NCBI GenBank assembly: GCA_030637845.1
Contig: DAOWFT010000203.1
Coordinates: forward strand, 1 to 15,612
DNA length: 15,612 bases
From: Thalassospiraceae bacterium
Lineage (GTDB): Bacteria; Pseudomonadota; Alphaproteobacteria; Rhodospirillales; Magnetovibrionaceae
Reading direction: 5' to 3'
The first letter of the stretch is position 1; each line of letters begins with the position of its first letter. A program made the translations under genes and the position numbers. Of the stretch, positions 1-7,247 are shown one piece after another. The notes beneath the pieces were generated by a model that saw only the letters and a list, made by a program, of their open reading frames with translations, did no database searches and was not told the DNA's origin.

Positions 1-1
1 C

Positions 2-1774
2 AATGAGCGCTTTGCCAAGGCACGGGTTCCGCTGGCATTGGTGGTGGCACCAACCCGCGAGCTTGCATTACAGGTCAAGCGCGAACTGGAATGGCTGTAC
101 GAATATACCGGAGCCATGGTTGTATCGTGTGTTGGCGGTATGGATATGCGCGACGAACGCCGCAACCTGTCGCGCGGCGCACATATTGTGGTCGGCACGC
201 CGGGTCGTTTGCGCGACCATATTGAGCGCGGATCATTTGACACATCAGGCCTAAAGGGCGTGGTGCTGGACGAAGCGGATGAAATGCTCGACCTTGGTTT
301 CCGTGACGACCTCGAATATATTCTCGATTCCGCACCTGCAGATCGCCGCACATTAATGTTTTCGGCGACCGTTCCTAAATCCATTGCAACAATGGCAAAA
401 CGCTATCAAAAAAATGCGGTTCGTATTTCCACGCAATCAGATAGCAAACAACATCTCGATATTGAATACCGTGCATTAACGGTGGCCCCTAATGATAGGG
501 ATAATGCCATCGTTAACTTGCTCAGGTATTTTGACGCCAAAAGCGCAATCGTGTTTTGTGCAACGCGGGCAACCGTCAACCACATGACCGCACGTTTTAC
601 CAACCGTGGTTTTTCGGTGGTCGCACTTTCGGGCGAACTAAGTCAGGCCCAGCGCAGCCACGCCCTGCAAGCTATGCGTGATGGGCGGGCGCGGGTTTGT
701 ATCGCAACCGATGTAGCGGCGCGCGGAATTGATTTACCAAATCTTGAATTGGTAATTCATGCCGACATTCCAAAAAACAAAGAAGGGCTATTACACAGAA
801 GCGGACGCACCGGGCGCGCCGGACGCAAGGGCGTTAGTGTACTTATTGTGCCGCATACATGGCGTAAACGCACCGAACGATTGCTAAGCAACGCAAACAT
901 TGATGCCACATGGGCCAAGCCGCCCTCGGTTGATGATATTGCGAAGCGTGACCGTGAACGCATTTTTGAAGACCCCACTTTGAGCAATCCATTAAACGAT
1001 GACGAAAAAGCATTCACCAATGAATTGTTAACTCGTTACAGCGCAGAACAAATTGCCGGCGCATTTATGCGACTGCATGTCAAAGAACAACCCGCAGCCG
1101 AAGAACTATTAGACAGTGGACCTGCACAAAGCAGAGACAGGCAGCGCGGTGACTTCAAGCAACAGCGCGATGATTTTAAAGATAGTGTATGGATATCACT
1201 TTCGGTTGGACACAAGCACAATGCCGAACCACGTTGGATTTTACCCATGCTTTGTCGCGCCGGACGCATAACCAAGCGCGATATCGGTGCCATTAAAATC
1301 AACCAAGAAGAAACCCATGTGGAGCTTACCTCCGGGTGCGTTGATAAATTTCTTGAGGCACTTGGGCCGTCGCGCAAAATGGAAAAAACTATTTCCGTTG
1401 ACCGTTTAAAGGGTGTGCCCCAATCATCACGGGAAAAGCCATCACGGGAAAAACGTGACAGGCCCCAGTTTGATAAGAAAAAAAGGTCGTTCTCCGATAA
1501 AAAATCAGAAAAACCAAAAACCAAATTCTTTAAAAAATCTGATGAGCGGGACGCAACTGATGCTTCGGGTGATAAAAAGCCGTGGGAAAAGAAAGCAAAA
1601 AAATTCAAACCCGGCAAAGGTAAGGGCAAGGTCAAGAAATCCCGCAAGGAAAGAACCGCCGCCAAGGCCTCTGGCGATCCGGGCGGCAAATCTCCTGCCA
1701 AGGCTGGCGCAAAACCCCGAAGTAAGAGTAAGCTAAGCTTGCCCGGGTCGAGCCCGTTGAAGCGCAAAAAGTAA
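2..1774 (+). CDS. DEAD-box ATP-dependent RNA helicase with DbpA-type RNA-binding domain (5' end missing)
   Basis: Partial CDS: the reading frame is open from the left edge, and the Q motif and Walker A (motif I) must lie upstream of the window. Counting residues from the codon at position 2, the visible helicase motifs in order are PTREL (Ia, 17-21), TPGRL (Ib, 66-70), DEAD (II, 90-93), SAT (III, 121-123), a motif IV-like AIVFC, ARGID (V, 240-244) and HRSGRTGR (VI, 265-272). A DbpA-type RNA-binding domain follows at about 394-456. A Lys/Arg/Ser-rich, probably disordered tail of about 120 residues ends the protein, typical of RNA-contacting extensions. By family, such proteins unwind RNA duplexes in ribosome assembly or mRNA turnover in the cytoplasm. 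The architecture resembles DeaD/CsdA and DbpA, and I cannot choose between them without the N-terminus. The stop lies 28 bases before ilvD on the same strand. A short direct repeat (CATCACGGGAAAA at 1425 and 1440) gives SREKPSREK in the tail. Confidence 0.95.
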   Translation, partial: NERFAKARVPLALVVAPTRELALQVKRELEWLYEYTGAMVVSCVGGMDMRDERRNLSRGAHIVVGTPGRLRDHIERGSFDTSGLKGVVLDEADEMLDLGFRDDLEYILDSAPADRRTLMFSATVPKSIATMAKRYQKNAVRISTQSDSKQHLDIEYRALTVAPNDRDNAIVNLLRYFDAKSAIVFCATRATVNHMTARFTNRGFSVVALSGELSQAQRSHALQAMRDGRARVCIATDVAARGIDLPNLELVIHADIPKNKEGLLHRSGRTGRAGRKGVSVLIVPHTWRKRTERLLSNANIDATWAKPPSVDDIAKRDRERIFEDPTLSNPLNDDEKAFTNELLTRYSAEQIAGAFMRLHVKEQPAAEELLDSGPAQSRDRQRGDFKQQRDDFKDSVWISLSVGHKHNAEPRWILPMLCRAGRITKRDIGAIKINQEETHVELTSGCVDKFLEALGPSRKMEKTISVDRLKGVPQSSREKPSREKRDRPQFDKKKRSFSDKKSEKPKTKFFKKSDERDATDASGDKKPWEKKAKKFKPGKGKGKVKKSRKERTAAKASGDPGGKSPAKAGAKPRSKSKLSLPGSSPLKRKK

Positions 1775-1802
1775 TAAAAACAATTTAAGGACAAGCTCCG
1801 CC

Positions 1803-3659
1803 ATGCCTGAATATAAATCACGCACATCTACCCATGGCCGCAACATGGCCGGCGCACGCGGTTTGTGGCGCGCCACCGGAATGAGTGACGAAGATTTTGG
1901 CAAACCTATAATCGCCATCGCCAATTCGTTTACCCAGTTTGTTCCCGGTCATGTTCATTTGAAAGACATGGGGCAAATGGTTGCGCGTGAAATTGAAAAA
2001 TCAGGTGCGGTGGCCAAGGAATTCAATACCATTGCGGTTGATGACGGTATTGCCATGGGTCACGATGGAATGCTTTATTCGCTCCCCAGCCGTGAAATAA
2101 TTGCAGATAGTGTTGAGTATATGGTCAATGCCCACTGTGCCGATGCGCTGGTGTGTATTTCAAATTGCGACAAAATAACCCCGGGTATGATGATGGCTGC
2201 CATGCGCCTTAACATACCAACTGTTTTTGTTTCCGGCGGACCGATGGAAGCCGGCAAGATGGTGATAGACGGAAAAGAGCAATCGGTTGATTTAATCGAT
2301 GCCATGGTTAAAGCGGCAGATCCAAAAGTATCCGATGAAATGGCAATGGAATACGAACGTTCAAGTTGCCCAACCTGTGGATCGTGCTCGGGAATGTTTA
2401 CCGCCAATTCGATGAACTGCCTGGCCGAAGGAATGGGCCTTGCGCTTCCGGGTAACGGCTCGTTGCTTGCAACCCACGAGTCTAGAAAAGAATTATTCTT
2501 GCGTGCCGCACGCACGGTGGTTGAAGCAACCAAACGTTATTACGAAGACGGGGATGAAAGCATTTTACCGCGCAACCTTGGCGGCAAGGCCGCGTTTGAG
2601 AATGCAATGACGCTGGATATCGCCATGGGCGGCTCAACCAATACGGTGTTGCACATTCTTGCGATTGCTCAGGAAGCTGAAATTGATTTTAATTTAAGCG
2701 ATATTGACCGTCTTAGCCGCAAGATTCCAAATCTTTGCAAGGTTTCCCCATCAACACCGCTATATCACATGGAAGACGTTCACCGTGCCGGCGGTATATA
2801 CGGTATTTTGGCAGAACTTGACCGGGCCGGGCTGATTGATCGTTCGGTTGCGGTCGTCGGTGATAAAACTCTAGGTGATGCTATAGACCATTGGGATATT
2901 ATTTCGTCAAACGATAGCGATGTTGAAACTTTTTACCGCGCCGCACCGGGCGGGGTGCCGACAACGGTTGCTTTCAGCCAGAACAAACAATACCCGAGCC
3001 TTGATTCCGACCGCGAAAAAGGCTGCATTCGTAATGTAGCCCATGCCTATTCAACCGATGGCGGGCTTGCGGTGCTTTACGGCAACATTGCCGAAAAAGG
3101 CTGCATAGTTAAAACGGCTGGCGTTGATGCATCCATACTTACCTTTAGCGGCCCGGCGCGCATATGCGAAAGCCAGGACGAGGCGGTAGAAAAAATCCTT
3201 GGTGGCGATATTAAATCAGGTGACGTTGTGCTGGTCCGTTACGAGGGTCCAAAGGGCGGCCCCGGTATGCAGGAAATGCTTTATCCCACCAGCTATATAA
3301 AATCCATGGGGCTAGGGGCTGAATGCGCGCTTTTAACCGACGGACGTTTTTCCGGCGGCTCATCCGGACTTTCCCTTGGTCATGTATCACCCGAAGCTGC
3401 CGAAGGCGGTGCCATTGGACTGGTCGAAGAAGGCGATAGCATAATCATCGATATTCCGGGTCGTTCTATCAACGTTGATATTTCGGCTGATGAACTTGCA
3501 AAACGCCGTAAAGCCATGGAAGCAAAGGGTACAGCCGCATGGAAGCCGGTCAAGGATCGTCCGCGCAAGGTTAGCGCAGCCCTTCGGGCCTATGCCGCAC
3601 TGGCCACCAGTGCCGACCGGGGTGCGGTGCGCGATGTGTCGCAGGTTGAGTGTAAATAA
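1803..3659 (+). CDS. ilvD: Dihydroxy-acid dehydratase
   Basis: Catalyses the third common step of valine and isoleucine synthesis, dehydrating 2,3-dihydroxy acids to 2-oxo acids in the cytoplasm. It is 618 residues long, close to the E. coli enzyme (616), and aligns end to end by motif. Visible residues are Asp81 and Asp123 (Mg2+ ligands in the family), Cys122 in the motif SNCDKITPGM, Lys124 (carbamylated in homologues), Cys195 in CPTCGSCSGMF, and the DGRFSGG loop with Ser517, the residue position proposed as the base. Residue 49 is Gly (QFVPGH) where the [2Fe-2S] group carries a third cluster cysteine. This points to the E. coli-like type with an oxygen-labile cluster, which is inference. 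The ATG at 1803 has TAAGGA at 1786-1791 and gives the canonical N-terminus (MPEYKSRTST). It may be cotranscribed with the helicase gene; no other ilv gene is nearby. Confidence 0.97.
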   Translation: MPEYKSRTSTHGRNMAGARGLWRATGMSDEDFGKPIIAIANSFTQFVPGHVHLKDMGQMVAREIEKSGAVAKEFNTIAVDDGIAMGHDGMLYSLPSREIIADSVEYMVNAHCADALVCISNCDKITPGMMMAAMRLNIPTVFVSGGPMEAGKMVIDGKEQSVDLIDAMVKAADPKVSDEMAMEYERSSCPTCGSCSGMFTANSMNCLAEGMGLALPGNGSLLATHESRKELFLRAARTVVEATKRYYEDGDESILPRNLGGKAAFENAMTLDIAMGGSTNTVLHILAIAQEAEIDFNLSDIDRLSRKIPNLCKVSPSTPLYHMEDVHRAGGIYGILAELDRAGLIDRSVAVVGDKTLGDAIDHWDIISSNDSDVETFYRAAPGGVPTTVAFSQNKQYPSLDSDREKGCIRNVAHAYSTDGGLAVLYGNIAEKGCIVKTAGVDASILTFSGPARICESQDEAVEKILGGDIKSGDVVLVRYEGPKGGPGMQEMLYPTSYIKSMGLGAECALLTDGRFSGGSSGLSLGHVSPEAAEGGAIGLVEEGDSIIIDIPGRSINVDISADELAKRRKAMEAKGTAAWKPVKDRPRKVSAALRAYAALATSADRGAVRDVSQVECK

Positions 3660-3691
3660 TATTTTAATCAATCATGCGTTGCGGCCGCCTG

Positions 3692-3734
3692 TTAAATATA
3701 AATAATTTGTATTTAATTGGTGCTCATTTTTTTT
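3692..3734 (+). terminator. Weak candidate terminator after ilvD
   Basis: A 9-bp all-A/U stem (3692-3700 with 3708-3716, one G-U pair, 7-base loop) starts about 30 bases after the ilvD stop. Ten bases separate it from a run of eight T at 3727-3734. The stem has no G-C pair and the T-run is detached, so intrinsic termination is doubtful. I list it because it is the only T-tract near the end of ilvD. Confidence 0.2.
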
Positions 3735-3743
3735 CTTTATATA
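3717..3743 (+). promoter_or_regulatory. Possible promoter upstream of the hemerythrin-receiver gene
   Basis: TTGGTG (3717-3722) and TATATA (3738-3743) resemble -35 and -10 boxes, but the spacer is only 15 bases, shorter than usual. If used, transcription would start near 3750, just before the inverted repeat at 3757-3774, leaving a leader of about 135 bases. The A+T-rich surroundings make chance matches likely. Confidence is low. Confidence 0.2.
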
Positions 3744-3756
3744 GACCAATATGTAA

Positions 3757-3774
3757 GTTAGGGTTTTCCCTAAC
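3757..3774. repeat. Perfect inverted repeat, candidate operator or leader hairpin
   Basis: GTTAGGG-TTTT-CCCTAAC is a perfect 7-bp inverted repeat with a 4-base centre. It lies 111 bases before the TTG start of the hemerythrin-receiver gene and about 100 bases after ilvD. It has no T-run after it (GGGGCGG follows), so it is not an intrinsic terminator. It could be a dimeric regulator's site or an RNA hairpin. I do not recognise the regulator. Confidence 0.5.
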
Positions 3775-3799
3775 GGGGCGGCTCATGCAACTGGAAAGA

Positions 3800-3815
3800 G
3801 CATTATCAATAATGC
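3800..3815. repeat. Second perfect inverted repeat, candidate operator
   Basis: GCATTAT-CA-ATAATGC is a perfect 7-bp inverted repeat with a 2-base centre, 25 bases after the first one and 70 bases before the TTG start. The very short centre suits a dimer-binding DNA site better than an RNA hairpin. It differs in sequence from the first repeat, so the two would not share one regulator. The binding factor is unknown. Confidence 0.45.
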
Positions 3816-3870
3816 CAAAAACCCAGATGCTATAAAAATATAAAGAACTAAAAAAACGAGTCGAGCTTTC

Positions 3871-3877
3871 GAGGGGG
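3871..3877 (+). promoter_or_regulatory. Ribosome binding site deciding a TTG start
   Basis: GAGGGGG lies 8 bases before the TTG at 3886. An in-frame TAA occupies 3880-3882, so translation must begin after it. TTG is the only standard initiation codon before the conserved hemerythrin Trp5, and this purine-rich site supports it. Confidence 0.7.
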
Positions 3878-3885
3878 TTTAAAAT

Positions 3886-4725
3886 TTGCTTATAGAATGG
3901 TCAAAAGACCTGGAAATTGGTGTGCCGTTTGTGGATGCCGACCACAAGGTGCTGATTAACCTTCTTAATCAAGTGGACGATTGCATCACCGAACAGGAAG
4001 AATCAACCGTTCTCGGCAGCGTGCTGGAAGCACTTGTCAGTTATACCGAATATCATTTTGCCCGCGAAGAAAAACTGATGGAACTCGCCAATTTTGAAAA
4101 TATTGATGAGCACAAGGCAGTTCACGCACAACTTTTTCACAAGGTTCGTTCTATCTATCACAGCTTTGCAGCCGACCACGAAAGTGTGCAGGTCGAAGAT
4201 GTGCGCAGCTTTTTGCAGAAATGGCTGACCCAACATATTCTTGGCGAAGATGTAAAATACCGTGATATTTGCATAGACAATCAAGATGCCGCGCATGAGG
4301 CAGGCATGATTCCGTTTATACAAACCAACGACAGTCACGTTCCATTTAATGAGTGGGGCCTTCTCCGTGTTTTGTTGGTGGATGACAACCCAAATTTTTG
4401 CAAACTTATCAGCACAGTCTTGAAAGCAGTTGGTATTGCAAATATTGAGGTAACCGGGTCAGCGGAAGGTGGTCTTGCGCTTTTATCCCGCCGCCCGGCT
4501 GACGTGGTTTTGTGCGATTGGGTTATGGATGAAATGACGGGAACCGAATTCGCCGCAAAGGTGGAGGAGATGAATTTGCCATCAAAGGTGATAATGATGA
4601 CGGGTTATTCCATAGATAGCTTGAAAAGCAAAGTAACCACCAAAAACATAAGCTCCTATATTGAAAAGCCCGTTAATGCCCGCGACCTGCTTGATAAAAT
4701 CACCAGCACCGCTTTTAACGCCTGA
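3886..4725 (+). CDS. Hemerythrin-receiver fusion protein (O2/iron-binding response regulator)
   Basis: A 279-residue cytoplasmic protein with two domains and no signal peptide. Residues 5-125 form a bacteriohemerythrin domain opening with WSKDLEIG. All seven expected di-iron ligands can be placed: His20, His57, Glu61, His76, His80, His117 and Asp122 (HILGED). Hemerythrins bind O2 reversibly at this centre. After a linker of about 35 residues, residues 159-275 form a CheY-like receiver with the acidic pair Asp166/Asp167, phospho-acceptor Asp211 (LCDW), Thr239 and Lys261 (EKP), all intact. It ends there, with no DNA-binding or enzymatic output domain. It therefore probably acts by protein contact, with O2 or iron binding and phosphorylation influencing each other (inference). 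The TTG start is forced by an in-frame stop at 3880-3882. No histidine kinase is adjacent, and the gene faces the convergent xthA. The family is certain; the partner is unknown. Confidence 0.93.
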   Translation: MLIEWSKDLEIGVPFVDADHKVLINLLNQVDDCITEQEESTVLGSVLEALVSYTEYHFAREEKLMELANFENIDEHKAVHAQLFHKVRSIYHSFAADHESVQVEDVRSFLQKWLTQHILGEDVKYRDICIDNQDAAHEAGMIPFIQTNDSHVPFNEWGLLRVLLVDDNPNFCKLISTVLKAVGIANIEVTGSAEGGLALLSRRPADVVLCDWVMDEMTGTEFAAKVEEMNLPSKVIMMTGYSIDSLKSKVTTKNISSYIEKPVNARDLLDKITSTAFNA

Positions 4726-4744
4726 AGCCTATTTAAGAGATTTG

Positions 4745-5512
4745 CTAAATATCGAGCTCGCACCATGCCGGTGTGTGGTCTGATGGCTTTTCCCATCCGC
4801 GCGGGGTTTTATCAATGCCTGCATTTTTTAACAAATCAGCCGCCTGCGCGTTCAATAACAGATGGTCAATGCGACAGCCTTCGTCACGGGGCCACGATCC
4901 GGCGCGATAATCCCACCATGTATAATGTCCGCCGAGACCTTTGGATAAAAGCGCATCGGTTAAGCCCAGATTGGTAATTGAACGAAATAAATTTCGTGAT
5001 TGCGGCATGAAAAGCGCGTCACCTTTCCACTTTGCCGGATTATAAACATCATCCGGATTTGGGATTACGTTGTAATCACCACCTAGCACAAGCGGGCTTT
5101 CGTCTTTTAAAAGAGATTTGCTGTGGGCCAGCAGGCGATCCATCCATTCAAGTTTGTAATCAAACTTTTCCCCCGGAACCGGGTTGCCATTGGGCAGGTA
5201 AATACTGGCAACGCGAACCCCGTTTGTTATGCCTTCAACGTATCTTGCTTGTTCGTCGGCGTCGTTTCCGGGTAGCCGTGTTTGGCTAACCTCGATGGGG
5301 TATTTGGATAAAATAGCAACGCCGTTATATGTTTTTTGTCCAACCACGGCGGTATGGTATCCGGCAGATTTTATTTCCATCAGGGGGAAGATTTCTTCCA
5401 GCCCTTTTAGTTCTTGCAACAGCACCACATCGGGAGAGAATTCACCTAGCCACTTGAGAACGTGCTCGAGCCGTGCCTTTAGGGAGTTAACGTTCCAGGT
5501 GGCAATTTTCAA
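4745..5512 (-). CDS. xthA: Exodeoxyribonuclease III (AP endonuclease family)
   Basis: A 255-residue member of the exonuclease-endonuclease-phosphatase fold, near the usual length (E. coli 268). Conserved residues are Asn7 in IATWNVNS, the metal ligand Glu34 in LLQELKG, Tyr105, Asp146 and Asn148 in GGDYNVI, Asp216 in CRIDH, and Asp245-His246 in the C-terminal SDH. The family cleaves DNA 5' to abasic sites and has 3'-5' exonuclease and 3'-phosphatase activity in base excision repair. Translation appears to start at TTG (5510-5512): it gives the canonical MKIATWN start, and the only in-frame codons upstream run straight into the erpA stop at 5531-5533, with no ATG or GTG between. The 18-base gap to erpA, which reads in the same direction, suggests cotranscription. 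Alphaproteobacteria often carry a second ExoIII paralogue, so symbol usage may differ between genomes. Confidence 0.93.
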   Translation of the reverse strand: MKIATWNVNSLKARLEHVLKWLGEFSPDVVLLQELKGLEEIFPLMEIKSAGYHTAVVGQKTYNGVAILSKYPIEVSQTRLPGNDADEQARYVEGITNGVRVASIYLPNGNPVPGEKFDYKLEWMDRLLAHSKSLLKDESPLVLGGDYNVIPNPDDVYNPAKWKGDALFMPQSRNLFRSITNLGLTDALLSKGLGGHYTWWDYRAGSWPRDEGCRIDHLLLNAQAADLLKNAGIDKTPRGWEKPSDHTPAWCELDI

Positions 5513-5530
5513 TTGATTATACCGCGTTCT

Positions 5531-5881
5531 TTAAACAGAAAATGATGAACCGCACCCGCAGGTGCTGTCGGCATTGGGGTTACTCATTACGAAGTAGGCA
5601 CCCATAAGGTCGGTTTTGAAATCAAGGGTTGCGCCAGCAACAAAAGGGATCGAGGTTTCGTCAACCACCACCTTGATGCCGCCTTCTTCGAAGATGCGGT
5701 CATCATCATTTATTTTTTCATCAAGGCTGAAATTATACTGAAAGCCGGAACAGCCGCCGCCGGTTATGCCAACCCGTAACATCATGTTGGGGTTGCCCTC
5801 GGCCTCAATCAACTGGGCGATACGCGTGACCGCGCCTTCGCCTATTTGGATAGAATCGGTTGCTGGTGTGGTATCTGGCAT
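5531..5881 (-). CDS. erpA: A-type iron-sulfur cluster insertion protein (ErpA-like)
   Basis: A 116-residue A-type Fe-S carrier that receives clusters from the scaffold and delivers them to apo-enzymes in the cytoplasm. The three ligand cysteines are present in the family pattern: Cys44 in GGGCSGFQY, then Cys108 and Cys110 in TCGCGSSF at the extreme C-terminus. ErpA is chosen over IscA because of the ending NPNADSTCGCGSSF, the lone position away from any isc or suf genes, and the known alphaproteobacterial pairing with dgt. The distinction from IscA/SufA by motif alone is not absolute. The ATG (5879-5881) has a strong AAAGGAG site (complement of 5892-5898). It is transcribed divergently from dgt and is followed 18 bases later by xthA. 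Likely clients in this window include IlvD (inference). Confidence 0.92.
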   Translation of the reverse strand: MPDTTPATDSIQIGEGAVTRIAQLIEAEGNPNMMLRVGITGGGCSGFQYNFSLDEKINDDDRIFEEGGIKVVVDETSIPFVAGATLDFKTDLMGAYFVMSNPNADSTCGCGSSFSV

Positions 5882-5936
5882 TTGCCAATGGCTCCTTTGC
5901 CAACTGGTTATTTGGGGTCTATTTGTTGCCTTTTAT

Positions 5937-5961
5937 GGGGCAATTATAGCCCATATGCCCC
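5937..5961. repeat. Inverted repeat over the erpA promoter, candidate operator
   Basis: GGGGCA (5937-5942) and TGCCCC (5956-5961) form a perfect 6-bp inverted repeat with a 13-base centre. The centre contains the putative erpA -10 box, so a protein bound here would block RNA polymerase. It could also be chance. The sequence does not match an iron-regulator box that I know. Confidence 0.35.
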
Positions 5962-5972
5962 TTAGATGTAAT
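5943..5972 (-). promoter_or_regulatory. Sigma-70-like promoter for erpA-xthA
   Basis: Read on the minus strand, a perfect TATAAT (complement of 5943-5948) lies 18 bases after ATTACA (complement of 5967-5972, 4 of 6 matches to TTGACA). Transcription would start near 5936 and leave a leader of about 55 bases before the erpA ATG. It lies inside the 153-base divergent erpA-dgt gap. I found no equally good promoter on the plus strand for dgt. Confidence 0.5.
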
Positions 5973-6034
5973 GACCATAAGCCAAATGTCAATTTCCTCT
6001 TTGTTCAGGGCCCGGGGGAGGGTAGTTTTCGGCC

Positions 6035-7237
6035 ATGACAAATATCATTACAGGTTTGGCCCCATATGCCTGCACCCCTGAAACCAGCCGTGGCCGCCTT
6101 TATCGGGAACCCGAAAGCGAGACCCGGACCTGCTTTCAGCGTGACCGTGACCGCATTATCCATGCCGGCGCCTTTCGCCGCTTGCAATACAAGACCCAGG
6201 TTTTCGTAAACCACGAAGGCGATTTTTTTCGCACCCGCCTGACCCATTCGCTGGAGGTTTCGCAAATTGCCCGCTCAATTGCACGTTCGTTGGGGCTGGC
6301 CGAATACCTGGCGGAAACGCTGGCGCTGGCCCACGACCTTGGCCACACCGCATTTGGTCATGCCGGGGAGTATGAAATGGAAGCCCGCATGGAAGATTTC
6401 GGCGGTTTCGACCATAACGCGCAATCGCTTCGGGTTGTAACCGCGCTTGAGCATCGTTATGCCCAGTTTGATGGGCTAAACCTTACGTGGGAAACCCTAG
6501 AGGGCATAGTAAAGCACAATGGCCCGCTGACAGGGTTCGAAGGGGCCCGGCGGTTGCCATGGGCAATCTCAGAATATGCCAAGCTCCAAGACCTTGAGCT
6601 TGATACCTTTGCCTCGGGCGAAGCGCAGGCCGCCGCCGTGTCGGACGATGTTGCATACAACAACCACGATATTGATGATGGTCTGCGGGCTGGATTATTT
6701 TCCATAGACGATATACGCGAAGTTGACTTTGTTGGTAAGGTTTTTGCCGATGTGGAAAAAACCTATCCCGGTCTCGACAGGTCGCGAACCATTCACGAAA
6801 CCATTCGCCGCCTGATAGGTAAAATGGTCGAGGATATTTTGACCGAATCAAGAAAGCGGATTTCCGATGCGGCACCTAAATCGGCTGGCGATATACGTGC
6901 CTTTGATGCCCCGGTTATTGATTTTTCCGATAGCATGAAAAAAAATGACAAGGAATTAAAAGAATTTCTGTTCAAAAATATGTACAGGCATTACAAACTC
7001 AATCGCATGACCACCAAGGCAAGGCGCGTGGTTGGTGACCTGTTTGATTTGTTTTTGCGCGATCCGGGGTGCTTGCCCGATGAGTGGTCGGTTCTGGCGG
7101 GCAAACCAGAAACCGAACAAACCGCCAGATTGGTCGCCGATTACATTGCCGGAATGACTGACCGTTTCGCTCTTGATGAACATTCACGCCTGTTTGATAT
7201 TCAAAACATGGCAAACGATGATATGAAAAAGATTTAA
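6035..7237 (+). CDS. dgt: Deoxyguanosinetriphosphate triphosphohydrolase-like protein
   Basis: A 400-residue HD-domain hydrolase of the dGTPase-like group, which cleaves dNTPs to nucleoside plus tripolyphosphate and trims nucleotide pools. Metal-binding HD residues are visible: His71 in LTHSLEV, His100-Asp101 in HDLGHTAFGH (with His104 and His109), and the closing Asp at 204/205 in SDDVAYNNHDIDD. The N-terminal stretch around residues 33-66, rich in Arg with GAFRRLQYKTQVF, is also typical. It is shorter than E. coli Dgt (505) and matches the shorter group common outside enterobacteria, whose nucleotide preference is less certain. The ATG at 6035 has GGGGGAGGG 12 bases upstream. The gene is divergent from erpA across 153 bases, and argS follows after 10 bases, so the two are probably cotranscribed. 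Confidence 0.94.
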   Translation: MTNIITGLAPYACTPETSRGRLYREPESETRTCFQRDRDRIIHAGAFRRLQYKTQVFVNHEGDFFRTRLTHSLEVSQIARSIARSLGLAEYLAETLALAHDLGHTAFGHAGEYEMEARMEDFGGFDHNAQSLRVVTALEHRYAQFDGLNLTWETLEGIVKHNGPLTGFEGARRLPWAISEYAKLQDLELDTFASGEAQAAAVSDDVAYNNHDIDDGLRAGLFSIDDIREVDFVGKVFADVEKTYPGLDRSRTIHETIRRLIGKMVEDILTESRKRISDAAPKSAGDIRAFDAPVIDFSDSMKKNDKELKEFLFKNMYRHYKLNRMTTKARRVVGDLFDLFLRDPGCLPDEWSVLAGKPETEQTARLVADYIAGMTDRFALDEHSRLFDIQNMANDDMKKI

Positions 7238-7247
7238 AGATAATAAC

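Noticed and set aside
1036..1827. A 263-codon open frame on the minus strand opposite the helicase tail
   Set aside because: It lies antisense to a convincing Lys-rich coding tail, encodes no recognisable family, and runs past the helicase stop to the ilvD start. Lysine codons on one strand (AAA/AAG) read as Phe/Leu on the other and contain few stops.
3681..3688. GCGGCCGC palindrome after ilvD as a regulatory site
   Set aside because: An 8-base GC palindrome alone is weak evidence, with no T-run or second copy nearby.
3475..3705. A 76-codon open frame spanning the end of ilvD
   Set aside because: Most of it lies in another frame of ilvD, and the part beyond ilvD has no recognisable sequence or ribosome site.
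3757..3774. Reading the first inverted repeat as the ilvD terminator
   Set aside because: It is followed by GGGGCGG and not by T residues, and it lies about 100 bases beyond the stop.
3858..3862. A single GAGTC (GANTC methylation site) near the hemerythrin start as sign of cell-cycle control
   Set aside because: GANTC sites are frequent by chance and one copy does not support CcrM/GcrA regulation.
4730..4751. TATTTA and TAAATA pairing between the convergent hemerythrin and xthA genes as a bidirectional terminator
   Set aside because: Only 6 all-A/T pairs with a 10-base loop, and no T-run on either side. Too weak to call.
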